From NCBI RefSeq assembly GCF_016907715.1, contig NZ_JAFBCM010000001.1, forward strand, positions 6,944,001 to 7,008,000: a DNA stretch of 64,000 bases. The letters are read 5' to 3'. Shown piece by piece: positions 1 to 7,256 of the stretch. This stretch comes from Tenggerimyces flavus. GTDB lineage: Bacteria > Actinomycetota > Actinomycetes > Propionibacteriales > Actinopolymorphaceae. Under the pieces are notes generated by a model. That model searched no databases, had not been told where the DNA came from, and saw only the letters and a list, made by a program, of their open reading frames with translations. The position numbers and the translations under genes were made by a program. Numbering within the stretch: position 1 is the stretch's first letter; each line of letters opens with the position of its first letter.

Positions 1-2
1 CG

Positions 3-1355
3 TTCACCTACAAGAGCTTCCAGTACGTCGAGGTGACCGGTGTCTCGGAACCGCTCGACCTGGTTGCCGTTCCGGTGCGCAGCGACGTGCCCGTGACGAT
101 GAAGCTGTCGGTGGAGCACCGCGAGCTGCAGTGGATCGCGGACGCGTTCCTGCAGACGGCGAAGAACAGCATCCACGGTTTCCCCGACGCGTCACCGTTC
201 TCGAAGGTGGGCTGGCTCGGGACGGTGACGAACCAGGGTCCGCCGCTGCTGTACCAGTTCGGGATGGCGAGCGTGTTCGCGCGCTGGCTCGACGACATCG
301 CCGCGACGCAGTCGCCGAGCGGTGCGCTGCCGCTCGTCGCGCCGCTCGGTGGGCCGCCGGCGGAGTTCCTGCTGTCGCCTGGATACGTCAGCGTGTACGC
401 GGATCTGGTGTGGCGGTACTGGCTGACGTACGGCGACCGTTCGGTCGTGGCTCGGCACTTCGACGGCGTGAAGCGGTCGGTGGACTGGATGCTGTCGCAG
501 CTGCGGGACGGGTTGGCCGACGACACGTTCGGCGACTGGTACCCGCCGAACCCGCAGTCGTACCCGCGCGGACCCGAGGGCGGGAAGCTCGTGGGCACGG
601 CGTACGTGATCAAGTCGGTCCGGAACACCGCCGCGCTGGCCTCGGTGCTGGGCAGGGACTCGGTGGCCTCGTCGTTGCGGGCACGGGAGCGTGCGTTGGT
701 GGCTCGGTTCAACTCAGCGTTCCTGAAGTCGTCAGGTGTCTACGAGACCGAGGTGCCGACGGCGTACCGGCAAACCAGCAACGCGGTGCCGTTGGCTCTG
801 GGCCTGGTGCCTTCGGGGTCGGTCGCTCGCGTTGCCGCCGGGCTGGCGGCCGACGTGGAGTCGAAGCAACGCCACCTTGACACCGGCTCGATGGGCACGG
901 GCGCATTGCCGTACGCGCTGTCGGACTTCGGGCGGCCGGACCTGGCGGTGGCGGTGCTCGGGCAGAAGACGTACCCGGGGTACGGGTATCTGCGGTCGCT
1001 CGGCGCGACGACATTCTGGGAGCGCTGGGAGGCGATCGCGCGGGCGCGGCAGGACCCGACGTTGAGCGGACCGGTGAAGTGGCTGGTGGAGCGCGCCGCT
1101 GGCGTGGAACCGTTGGCCGCTGGCTGGGCTCGGTTCCGGGTCGCTCCCGCGGTGACCGCTTCGCTGCCGTCGGGCTCGGTCGTGCTGTCGACAGTGCGCG
1201 GCCGGGTAGCCGTGTCGTGGCGGCGGCGCGGCTCCTCGTTCACGCTGTCGGTCGAGGTGCCGGTCAACGCGGTGGCCTCGGTGGTGCTGCCGGACGGGCG
1301 GACGCGCGAGCTGGGCTCAGGCCGGCATCGGCTCCGGGCCCGGCTCGAGCGGTAG
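3..1355 (+). CDS. GH78 alpha-L-rhamnosidase, 5'-truncated by window edge
   Basis: This is the C-terminal 450 residues of a family 78 glycoside hydrolase, which removes terminal L-rhamnose from glycosides. The frame is open from base 3 and the first residues (FTYKSFQYVEVTG) match the conserved beta-strand just before the catalytic (alpha/alpha)6 barrel, so the true start lies upstream of the window. The barrel shows GDWYPP and the TTFWERWE motif that carries the putative general base, followed by the C-terminal beta-sandwich. The usual acidic motif (RDERxGWxGD, or YEKNGW in other members) reads PFSKVGWLGT here, so the presumed general acid is Ser (codon 201-203). Activity may be reduced or the alignment may be shifted. 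The 3' end overlaps the convergent kinase-like gene by 39 nt. Family is fairly sure; substrate is inferred. Confidence 0.85.
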   Translation, partial: FTYKSFQYVEVTGVSEPLDLVAVPVRSDVPVTMKLSVEHRELQWIADAFLQTAKNSIHGFPDASPFSKVGWLGTVTNQGPPLLYQFGMASVFARWLDDIAATQSPSGALPLVAPLGGPPAEFLLSPGYVSVYADLVWRYWLTYGDRSVVARHFDGVKRSVDWMLSQLRDGLADDTFGDWYPPNPQSYPRGPEGGKLVGTAYVIKSVRNTAALASVLGRDSVASSLRARERALVARFNSAFLKSSGVYETEVPTAYRQTSNAVPLALGLVPSGSVARVAAGLAADVESKQRHLDTGSMGTGALPYALSDFGRPDLAVAVLGQKTYPGYGYLRSLGATTFWERWEAIARARQDPTLSGPVKWLVERAAGVEPLAAGWARFRVAPAVTASLPSGSVVLSTVRGRVAVSWRRRGSSFTLSVEVPVNAVASVVLPDGRTRELGSGRHRLRARLER

Positions 1356-1862
1356 GCCGGTGTCGGCGAGAATCCGCTTGACGGTGGCGTCCAGCTCGCT
1401 GTGCTGGTCGATGACCTGCTCCCGGTCGCCCGGGAGCAGGTCGCGGTCCCGGTACCACTCGGCCATCACGTCCGGCCCGTACACGGCCGCCTCTGGCTTG
1501 GTGGCGTGCCGGCGGACGGTCTCGTCGAACGGGACGTCGAAGTAGTAGAAGAACGATGGCCCTCTGTTGGCGGCGGCGAGCCGATCGAGCATCTCCGCGT
1601 ACCTGGCCGCGTCCAGGATGCCCTCGACCACGACGTGATAGCCGCGGTCGAGGGCGAACCGCGCGGTGTGCTCGATCAGCTCGATGTTGATGCCGCCAGG
1701 GACGTCCCGCTCGCGCAGGATCGTCCGGCGGAGCACGTCCTGGCCGACCCACGCCATCGAGCGCTCGCAGGCCATCCGCAGCGCGTGGGCGACCGAGCTC
1801 TTCCCGGACGCGGACGGGCCGCGGAGGACGACGAGCCGCGTTCTTGGGCTGCCGATCTTCAC
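1317..1862 (-). CDS. AAA/zeta-toxin-like P-loop kinase
   Basis: A 181-residue P-loop protein with a Walker A motif GPSASGKSS at about residues 15-23, a strand ending in VVVEGIL (Walker B-like) near residue 76, and a C-terminal lid region rich in Arg and Tyr. This resembles small nucleoside or aminoglycoside-type phosphotransferases and zeta-toxin-like kinases; the substrate cannot be told. The start is GTG: an antisense-strand TAGGCT box lies 6 nt upstream, which fits a leaderless transcript. The gene is convergent with, and overlaps, the rhamnosidase. No antitoxin-like partner is adjacent, so a toxin role is not supported. Confidence 0.75.
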   Translation of the reverse strand: MKIGSPRTRLVVLRGPSASGKSSVAHALRMACERSMAWVGQDVLRRTILRERDVPGGINIELIEHTARFALDRGYHVVVEGILDAARYAEMLDRLAAANRGPSFFYYFDVPFDETVRRHATKPEAAVYGPDVMAEWYRDRDLLPGDREQVIDQHSELDATVKRILADTGLPLEPGPEPMPA

Positions 1863-1868
1863 CCCGCG

Positions 1869-1874
1869 AGCCTA
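1869..1874 (-). promoter_or_regulatory. -10 box of leaderless P-loop kinase gene
   Basis: TAGGCT on the minus strand, 6 nt before the GTG at 1862; fits the actinobacterial TANNNT spacing for a leaderless mRNA. Confidence 0.45.
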
Positions 1875-1919
1875 GGGGCGGCCACCGACGTGGCGGGGGC
1901 TCGGGTGCTGCTGTTGCTG

Positions 1920-1990
1920 TTGCTTTGCCCTGCTGTGCTTGGTCGGGCTCGCTGGTCGGGCTGTGGCGGCGGTCGATTGTGGTGGCCGGT
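1920..1990. repeat. Imperfect direct repeat, copy 1
   Basis: In a gene-free stretch (1863-2464). A 23-nt block starting TTGCTTTGCCC (1920-1942) and a second block starting GGGCTGTGGCGG (1958-1990) recur in the same order about 190 nt downstream. The sequence is T/G-rich and has no convincing coding frame. Copy 2 is at 2111-2180. Confidence 0.7.
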
Positions 1991-2110
1991 TGGCCACCTT
2001 GCGCACCTCGCGACCACTACTTCACCCCCGCGCCCGCAAGTCCTAGCCCGCTACTCCCATCCTCTTCACCTCCGCCTCTTTGGGGGCGTGCTGGTCTTCT
2101 GCTCTTGTTG

Positions 2111-2180
2111 TTGCTTTGCCCTGCTGTGCTTGGGCAAGTAGCTGGGCGGGCTGTGGCGGCGGTCGAGTGTGGTGGCCGGT
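2111..2180. repeat. Imperfect direct repeat, copy 2
   Basis: Second copy of the unit at 1920-1990. The first block is identical over 23 nt (2111-2133). The second (2148-2180) differs by one base over 33 nt. Copy 2 runs straight into the left arm of the inverted repeat at 2174-2278. Confidence 0.7.
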
Positions 2181-2278
2181 CCGGGGCGCGTCAAGGGCGC
2201 CTCTCTGGGGCGCTTCGCGGAGGAGAGAGGCGTCGCTTCGCGACCGCTTTGCGGCCCTTGACTCGCCCCGGCCCGGCC
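2174..2278. repeat. 105-nt multi-branched inverted repeat
   Basis: Left arm 2174-2197 and right arm 2255-2278 pair at 22 of 24 positions. Inside are a 9-bp stem (2198-2206 with 2224-2232) and a 4-bp stem (CCGC/GCGG, 2244-2254). Folded, it gives one long closing stem and two inner stems. It lies about 190 nt upstream of the 13E12-type HNH gene. It could be a structured RNA, a REP-like palindromic element or a strong bidirectional terminator; sequence alone does not decide. Confidence 0.65.
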
Positions 2279-2452
2279 ACCAGTTTGATACGCGCCGCCC
2301 CTGCCCCGGGAACAGTGTCCCGGGCAAGGCCTGCCTGCGCCTTGGGTCTGTGGCCGTGTTGCGGCTTCTTGTGGAGCCCTCGGCTTCTTGTGGTGGCGGA
2401 TGATGTCGGGAGGTTTCCCTTGCTGGGTTGGGCATTAGCCTGACTCGGCTGG

Positions 2453-2458
2453 TAGAAT
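2453..2458 (+). promoter_or_regulatory. -10 box of leaderless HNH gene
   Basis: TAGAAT, 6 nt before the ATG at 2465, with no Shine-Dalgarno sequence between. Transcription would start at or next to the A of the start codon. Confidence 0.55.
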
Positions 2459-2464
2459 TCTGCT

Positions 2465-3718
2465 ATGGAATCGACCACCCGCTCGAACACCACCGGCACC
2501 GCCGATGGTGTCTCGGCGTGGTCGATGTCCGATGACCAACTCACCACCGCACTCCTCGACAACGCCACCCAGCTGAACCGGCTCGAGGGCCGCCAGCTCG
2601 AACTGATCCGCGAGGCCGACGCCCGCAACCTCGCCGTCACCGCTGGTGCGGCGAACACCGCGCAGTGGGTCGCCGGTCGGCTTCGGGTCCCGACTGCGGA
2701 GGCCGGGGCGATGGTGAAACTGGCCTCTCATCTCGACGCGGAGTTGCCGGCCACCGCGCAAGCGTTGGCTAGCGGCGAGATTTCTGTTCCGCACGCACGA
2801 GTGATCTCCCGGGTCGTGACGATGCTGCCCTCCCACATCGCCACCCCGGAACTCCGCTCCGAGGTGGAGGCGACCCTGCTGAAGAACGCCGCCATCTTCG
2901 ACCCGAAGGTCTTGTCGAAGGTCGGGAACAGGCTCTTGGAGACCGTCGCGCCGGATCTTGCTGACCAGGTCCTGGAGTTGAAGCTCAAACAAGAAGAGGC
3001 CAGCGCCGAACGGGACCGGTTCCTCCGCATGTCCTTCGACGCCACGTCAGGGACGTGGCGGGTCACCGCCCGGCTCCCCAAACTCGTCGGGGAACGCCTC
3101 AAGCTGGTTCTCGACCCGCTGGCCGCGCCGCAGCCCGGACCCGACGGCCGCGACACCCGCCTCCCCGAACAACGCAACGTCGACGCAATGGACGAGGCCT
3201 GCCGCCGACTCCTCGCCGAGCGGCTCGTCCCCTCCCATGGCGGGAACCCCACCCAACTGGTCGTCACCCTCACCAACACCGGTGGACGGACCCTGCACAC
3301 CGGGATCGAACTGTCCCGCAAACTCGTCGACCAACTCATGTGCGAAGCGGACCGGGCATTCTTGGTCAAGCCCGAGGACCAGCCCGGCCGCGTCACACTG
3401 CTGACCGACACCCAACAGCGACTCTTCCAAGGCAAACTCCGCCGCATCCTCGAACTCCGCGACGGCGGCTGCGCGTTCCCCGGCTGCGACCGCCCACCAG
3501 GCTGGTGCCACGCCCACCACCTCACCCCGTGGAGCCAGGGCGGACCCACCACCCGCGACAACGGAGTCCTACTCTGCGGCTACCACCACCGCCTCATCCA
3601 CCAAGGCGCCTGGCAAGTCCGCATCGCACGAGACGGATTACCCGAGTTCTTACCCCCCGACTGGATCGACCCCCACCAACAACCACTCCGCAACCACCGC
3701 CTCACCCCAGCCGCCTAG
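2465..3718 (+). CDS. DUF222/HNH endonuclease (13E12 repeat family)
   Basis: A 417-residue protein with the two-part layout of the REP13E12 family: a long helical DUF222 region (about residues 20-300) and a C-terminal HNH nuclease domain (about 330-380). The HNH motif is complete: Cys pairs around CAFPGCDRPP, then CHAHHLTPW, then the DNGVLLCGYHHRLIH block with the metal-binding His and Asn. These proteins are repeated many times in actinobacterial genomes and are suspected to be mobile or homing-type nucleases; the exact role is unknown. The start is fixed by a TAGAAT box 6 nt upstream. A strong hairpin follows the stop. The flanking repeats at 1920-2278 may belong to the same repeated unit. 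Confidence 0.9.
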   Translation: MESTTRSNTTGTADGVSAWSMSDDQLTTALLDNATQLNRLEGRQLELIREADARNLAVTAGAANTAQWVAGRLRVPTAEAGAMVKLASHLDAELPATAQALASGEISVPHARVISRVVTMLPSHIATPELRSEVEATLLKNAAIFDPKVLSKVGNRLLETVAPDLADQVLELKLKQEEASAERDRFLRMSFDATSGTWRVTARLPKLVGERLKLVLDPLAAPQPGPDGRDTRLPEQRNVDAMDEACRRLLAERLVPSHGGNPTQLVVTLTNTGGRTLHTGIELSRKLVDQLMCEADRAFLVKPEDQPGRVTLLTDTQQRLFQGKLRRILELRDGGCAFPGCDRPPGWCHAHHLTPWSQGGPTTRDNGVLLCGYHHRLIHQGAWQVRIARDGLPEFLPPDWIDPHQQPLRNHRLTPAA

Positions 3719-3737
3719 AGCAGCGGCCGGGGCCGGG

Positions 3738-3761
3738 GCCGGCGGAGCGCGCGCCGCCGGC
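3738..3761. terminator. GC-rich hairpin after HNH gene
   Basis: GCCGGCGG (3738-3745) and CCGCCGGC (3754-3761) are perfectly complementary with an 8-nt loop, starting 20 nt after the HNH stop codon. No U-tract follows, as is usual in high-GC actinobacteria. Confidence 0.6.
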
Positions 3762-3820
3762 TGGGGCACCTCACACGGCAACCACCCCTCTACCTGGCGT
3801 CCACCCCACGTAAAGCGCCA

Positions 3821-3844
3821 AATGATCATGTAAGCACGATCATT
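3821..3844. terminator. A/T-rich inverted repeat between convergent genes
   Basis: AATGATC (3821-3827) and GATCATT (3838-3844) are complementary with a 10-nt loop, in the gap between the HNH gene and the convergent aldo/keto reductase. It may end transcription from the reductase side. Confidence 0.35.
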
Positions 3845-3871
3845 GGCCCCGACGCGCCCCCAGGTCGGTTG

Positions 3872-4732
3872 TCAGGCGGTGATGGCGTCGAGCTCCGCGA
3901 CTGCTTCGGTTGGCAGGGCTAGGTCGGCGGCGGCGACGTTCTCGCGGAGGTGGGCGAGGGACGAGGTGCCGGGGATCAGGGCGATCGTCGGCGAGCGTTG
4001 CAGCAGCCAGGCGAGCGCGACCCGGTGCGGGGTCGCGTCGAGGCGGGCGGCGACCTTGGCGAGGGTCTCGGCCTGCAGGGGCAGCATGCCGCCGAGCGGG
4101 AAGAACGCGGCGTACGCGATCCCCTCCGCGGCGCAGCGGTCGACCATCGCGTCGTCGCGGCGGTGCGCGACGTTGTAGAGGTTCTGCACGGTGACCACCG
4201 GTGCGATCGACTGGGCCTCGGTGAGCTGCGCGCCAGACGCGCCGCTGAGGCCGAGGTGCCTGATCAAGCCCTGCTCCCTCAAGGCAGCCAACGTCTCGAA
4301 CGGCTTGGCGATCGACTCGTCGCTGTCGCCCTCGAACGTCGCGAGCCGCAGGTTGACCGCGTCGAGGGACTCGACGCCGAGGTGCTCGAGGTTCTCGTGG
4401 ACCTGCTTCTCCAGGTCGGCGCTGTCCAACGACGGCAGCCACGCGCCGGCGGAGTCGCGGCGGGCGCCGACCTTGGTGACGATGCGCAGGTCGGCCGGGT
4501 ACGGAGACAACGCCTCGCGGATGAGAGCGTTCACGACGGTCGGGCCGTAGAAGTCGCTGGTGTCGATGTGGGTGATGCCGAGGTCGACGACCTCGCGCAG
4601 GACGGCGAGCGCCTGGTCGCGGTCGCGGGGCGGGCCGAACACGTTCGGGCCGGCGAGCTGCATGGCGCCGAAGCCCATCCGGCTGATCGTCAGATCGGAC
4701 GCGAGGGCGAGGACGCCTCCGGGAGCAGTCAT
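3872..4732 (-). CDS. Aldo/keto reductase with substituted catalytic His
   Basis: A 286-residue (alpha/beta)8-barrel oxidoreductase expected to use NADPH to reduce a carbonyl substrate. The Asp57, Tyr62 and Lys87 members of the tetrad are visible (HIDTSDFYG, IVTKVG). The fourth position, normally His at the end of the next strand, is Arg129 (DAVNLRL). The same NLR form is known in some actinobacterial family members, so it may be a subfamily trait and not damage. A Shine-Dalgarno AGGAGA lies about 10 nt before the ATG. It is divergent from a TetR gene, with two operator-like palindromes in the shared promoter, so the TetR protein probably represses it. Confidence 0.9.
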   Translation of the reverse strand: MTAPGGVLALASDLTISRMGFGAMQLAGPNVFGPPRDRDQALAVLREVVDLGITHIDTSDFYGPTVVNALIREALSPYPADLRIVTKVGARRDSAGAWLPSLDSADLEKQVHENLEHLGVESLDAVNLRLATFEGDSDESIAKPFETLAALREQGLIRHLGLSGASGAQLTEAQSIAPVVTVQNLYNVAHRRDDAMVDRCAAEGIAYAAFFPLGGMLPLQAETLAKVAARLDATPHRVALAWLLQRSPTIALIPGTSSLAHLRENVAAADLALPTEAVAELDAITA

Positions 4733-4749
4733 GGGATTCAGGTCTCCTA

Positions 4750-4794
4750 ACTAACTGGTTAGCCAGCAAGCTACCTGCTCGCTAACCAGTTAGT
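4750..4794. promoter_or_regulatory. Paired TetR operator between reductase and regulator
   Basis: ACTAACTGGTTAGC (4750-4763) and GCTAACCAGTTAGT (4781-4794) are exact reverse complements. Each arm is itself a palindrome of the form CTAAC-N2-GTTAG (4751-4762 and 4782-4793), as expected of a TetR dimer site. The two centres are 31 bp apart, about three helical turns, so two dimers could bind the same face of the DNA and control both divergent genes. Confidence 0.75.
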
Positions 4795-4805
4795 CAACGC
4801 TTCGC

Positions 4806-4811
4806 TAGGAT
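4806..4811 (+). promoter_or_regulatory. -10 box of leaderless TetR gene
   Basis: TAGGAT, 7 nt before the ATG at 4819; it also contains an upstream in-frame ATG at 4810 that would then lie before the transcript. The second operator palindrome sits just upstream, in the -35 region. Confidence 0.5.
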
Positions 4812-4818
4812 GGCCGGC

Positions 4819-5421
4819 ATGGCTGCAGTGGGCAACGCCGAGGCGACGAAGGAGCACATCGTCGCGGCCGCGATGGCGGAGTTCTCCGCGTACGGCATCG
4901 CCGGCGCGCGCGTCGACCGGATCGCGCAGACCGCGGGCTGCAACAAGAACCTGATCTACATCTACTTCGGCAGCAAGGAGAAGCTGTTCGCGGCCGTGCT
5001 CGACCGCAGCCTGCTGCAGGTGTACGAGGCGGTGGACTTCACGCCAGACGACCTGCCGGGGTACGCGGCCCGGGTGTTCGAGTTCGCGCTGGCGCGGCCG
5101 GACGTGATGCGGCTGATGGCCTGGTTCGCCCTCGAGCGGACGCCGGAAGCGGGCGCCGTGCAGTCCCGCGGCGCCGCCCACAGCGGGAAGGTGGCCGAGC
5201 TCGCCGCCGCCCAACGCTCCGGTCAGCTGGCGAGCACGTTCGACCCGAACTTCCTGCTGACCGCGATCATGTCGCTGGCCACCGCCTGGTCCGCGGTCAG
5301 CCCCTTCGGCCCCGTCCTGGACCAGCAGTCCCTCGCCGATCCCGTCCGCCTCCGCCAGAGCATCACCACCGCCGTCGCCCTCCTGGCGCAGACGAACGAG
5401 GTCCCTGCTCAGCCGAGCTAG
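4819..5421 (+). CDS. TetR/AcrR family regulator
   Basis: A 200-residue one-component repressor. The N-terminal helix-turn-helix is clear (EHIVAAAMAEF, then GARVDRIAQTAGCNKNLIYIYFGSKEKLF), and the remaining 140 residues form a ligand-binding domain. I chose the ATG at 4819 because a TAGGAT box lies 7 nt upstream; an in-frame ATG at 4810 would lie inside that box. The target is most likely its own promoter and the divergent aldo/keto reductase. The stop overlaps the stop of the convergent ABC exporter gene by 4 nt. The ligand is unknown. Confidence 0.9.
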   Translation: MAAVGNAEATKEHIVAAAMAEFSAYGIAGARVDRIAQTAGCNKNLIYIYFGSKEKLFAAVLDRSLLQVYEAVDFTPDDLPGYAARVFEFALARPDVMRLMAWFALERTPEAGAVQSRGAAHSGKVAELAAAQRSGQLASTFDPNFLLTAIMSLATAWSAVSPFGPVLDQQSLADPVRLRQSITTAVALLAQTNEVPAQPS

Positions 5422-7256
5422 ACCCGGGTCTGGGCAGGCTGTTCCTCTTCGGCTTCGACGATGGACTCCTCCGACCACAGCCGCCGCATCTCGGGGCAGG
5501 TGCGGAGGAGGTGGTCCAGCGGGCCGGAGCCGACGACCTCGCCGCGGTCCAGGACGACGACCTGGTCGGCTCGTTCCAACGCCGCGCGGCGGTGCGACAC
5601 CACCAGCAGGGTCGACGGGCCGCGGCCCACGGACGCCGCGGTGGCGATGCGGTCCCACAGCTGGTGCTCGGTCTCCACGTCCAACGCCGACGAGAGGTCG
5701 TCGACCACGAGCAGGTCGGGCGTACGGACCAGCGCACGTGCCGCGGTCGCCCGCTGGACCTGGCCACCCGACAGCCGCACACCGCGCGGGCCCACGACGG
5801 TCGACAGGCCCTCCGGCATGTCCGCCAGATCCTGCTCGAACGTCGCCAGCTCGACCGCCCGACCGAGGTCGGCATCCGAGGCGGGCCAACCGAGCAGCAG
5901 GTTCTCCCGCAGCGACTCCGAGAACAGCCGCGGCACCTGACCCGCGTACGCCACCCGGTCGGGGACCATGAACGTCCCCGGATCGTCCACCACCGACCCG
6001 TTCCACCGCACCTCGCCCGCGGACACCGGCAACAGCCCCAACAGCGCCCGGACCAGCGTCGTCTTGCCGGCACCGACAGCGCCCGTCACCACCGTGAACG
6101 AACCCTGCGGAATCCGCAACGACACCTCGCGAATCCCCCGCCCGGTGTCCCCGTGCACCACGGTCAGCCCGGAGGCTTCCAGCACGTGCAGTGGATCCGA
6201 CCGCGTGGGCACCGGCAGCGACGCGGGCGGCGCCTCCTGACCGAACCACAGCGGACCGTGCTTCGACATGTCGTCCACCGACTCGTGCGAGGCCATCAGC
6301 CGGCTCAGCCGCTCGGTCGCGACCGCCGCCTGCGGTACGCGATAGAGCATCCGCCCCATCATCCGCGGCAGGAACGTCAGCCATCCCACGTACGACGTGA
6401 ACAGGGCCAGGTCGCCGACGGTGAACGTCCCCTGCCGCATCGCCGGAGCGGCGAGCAGCAGGATCAGCCCGATCGAGATCTCGACCGAGGCGCCGGTCGC
6501 GGTGTCGAGCAGGTCCATCGCCAACCTGTCCTTGACAGCCGCCTCCCGCCGCGCCCGGTTGTGCGCCCGCAGCCGCTCCAGCACCGCGTCCTCGGCCCCG
6601 GCGGTCTTGATCGCGAGCACGCCGCTGAAGATCTCGCCGATGTACGCCGTCACCGCGGCACCGAGCGCGCGAGCCCGCGAGTGGATCCGCCGGATCACGT
6701 CGCTGAGCAGCCGGGTCAGGATGATCACGACGATCATCGGCAGCACGAGCGCCAGCGTGATCACCGGGGAGATCGCCAGCATGATCATGAACGCGATCAC
6801 CGCGAACGCGAACGCCGACACCAGGTCGACCAGGTTGTCCGCGAGGACCACCAGATCGTGCACGTCGTCTCGGAACCGCGACACCGCCTCGCCCGACGAG
6901 TGCGGCAGCCGGCTCGCCGCCGGACCGCGCGCGGTGAGGATCGAGCGCAGCAGGTTGGTCTGCAGGATCGTCGAGGCGCCGTTCCACCAGTACGGCCAGA
7001 AGAAGTTCAGCGCCAGCCAGAGCAGCCCACCGCGTACGGTCTCGACCGCGACGAACGCCGCGCACAGCCAGATCGCGTTCTCCAGCGTGGCGGCCTTCTG
7101 CCCGCTGATCACGTCGAACAGAGACTTCAGCACCAGCCCGGTCACGATCGGCGTGATGATGAACGCGGCCCACATCACGGTGCCGCCGAAGTACCGCTTC
7201 TTGGTGAACGTCGTCATCCGTCCGACGACCAGCAGTGCGTCGGAGATCCGGCTCAT
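5418..7256 (-). CDS. ABC exporter half-transporter, degenerate ATPase site
   Basis: A 612-residue membrane-ATPase fusion. Six transmembrane helices fill residues 20-310. The nucleotide-binding domain has Walker A GAVGAGKTT (392-400), Q-loop Gln440, signature LSGGQ (495-499) and Walker B LLVVDD (515-520). The residue after Walker B that normally acts as catalytic Glu is Asp520, a mark of the degenerate site in heterodimeric exporters. The 4-nt ATGA overlap with the upstream exporter gene at 7253 implies co-translation, and that partner carries the normal Glu. The substrate cannot be inferred. Confidence 0.92.
   Translation of the reverse strand: MSRISDALLVVGRMTTFTKKRYFGGTVMWAAFIITPIVTGLVLKSLFDVISGQKAATLENAIWLCAAFVAVETVRGGLLWLALNFFWPYWWNGASTILQTNLLRSILTARGPAASRLPHSSGEAVSRFRDDVHDLVVLADNLVDLVSAFAFAVIAFMIMLAISPVITLALVLPMIVVIILTRLLSDVIRRIHSRARALGAAVTAYIGEIFSGVLAIKTAGAEDAVLERLRAHNRARREAAVKDRLAMDLLDTATGASVEISIGLILLLAAPAMRQGTFTVGDLALFTSYVGWLTFLPRMMGRMLYRVPQAAVATERLSRLMASHESVDDMSKHGPLWFGQEAPPASLPVPTRSDPLHVLEASGLTVVHGDTGRGIREVSLRIPQGSFTVVTGAVGAGKTTLVRALLGLLPVSAGEVRWNGSVVDDPGTFMVPDRVAYAGQVPRLFSESLRENLLLGWPASDADLGRAVELATFEQDLADMPEGLSTVVGPRGVRLSGGQVQRATAARALVRTPDLLVVDDLSSALDVETEHQLWDRIATAASVGRGPSTLLVVSHRRAALERADQVVVLDRGEVVGSGPLDHLLRTCPEMRRLWSEESIVEAEEEQPAQTRV

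Noticed and set aside
1317-1862. Zeta-type toxin-antitoxin module
   Set aside because: No antitoxin gene adjoins and the kinase fold alone does not show toxicity.
2043-2435. Short minus-strand frame in the 1863-2464 gap
   Set aside because: It translates repeats and the inverted repeat; no family resemblance or ribosome site.
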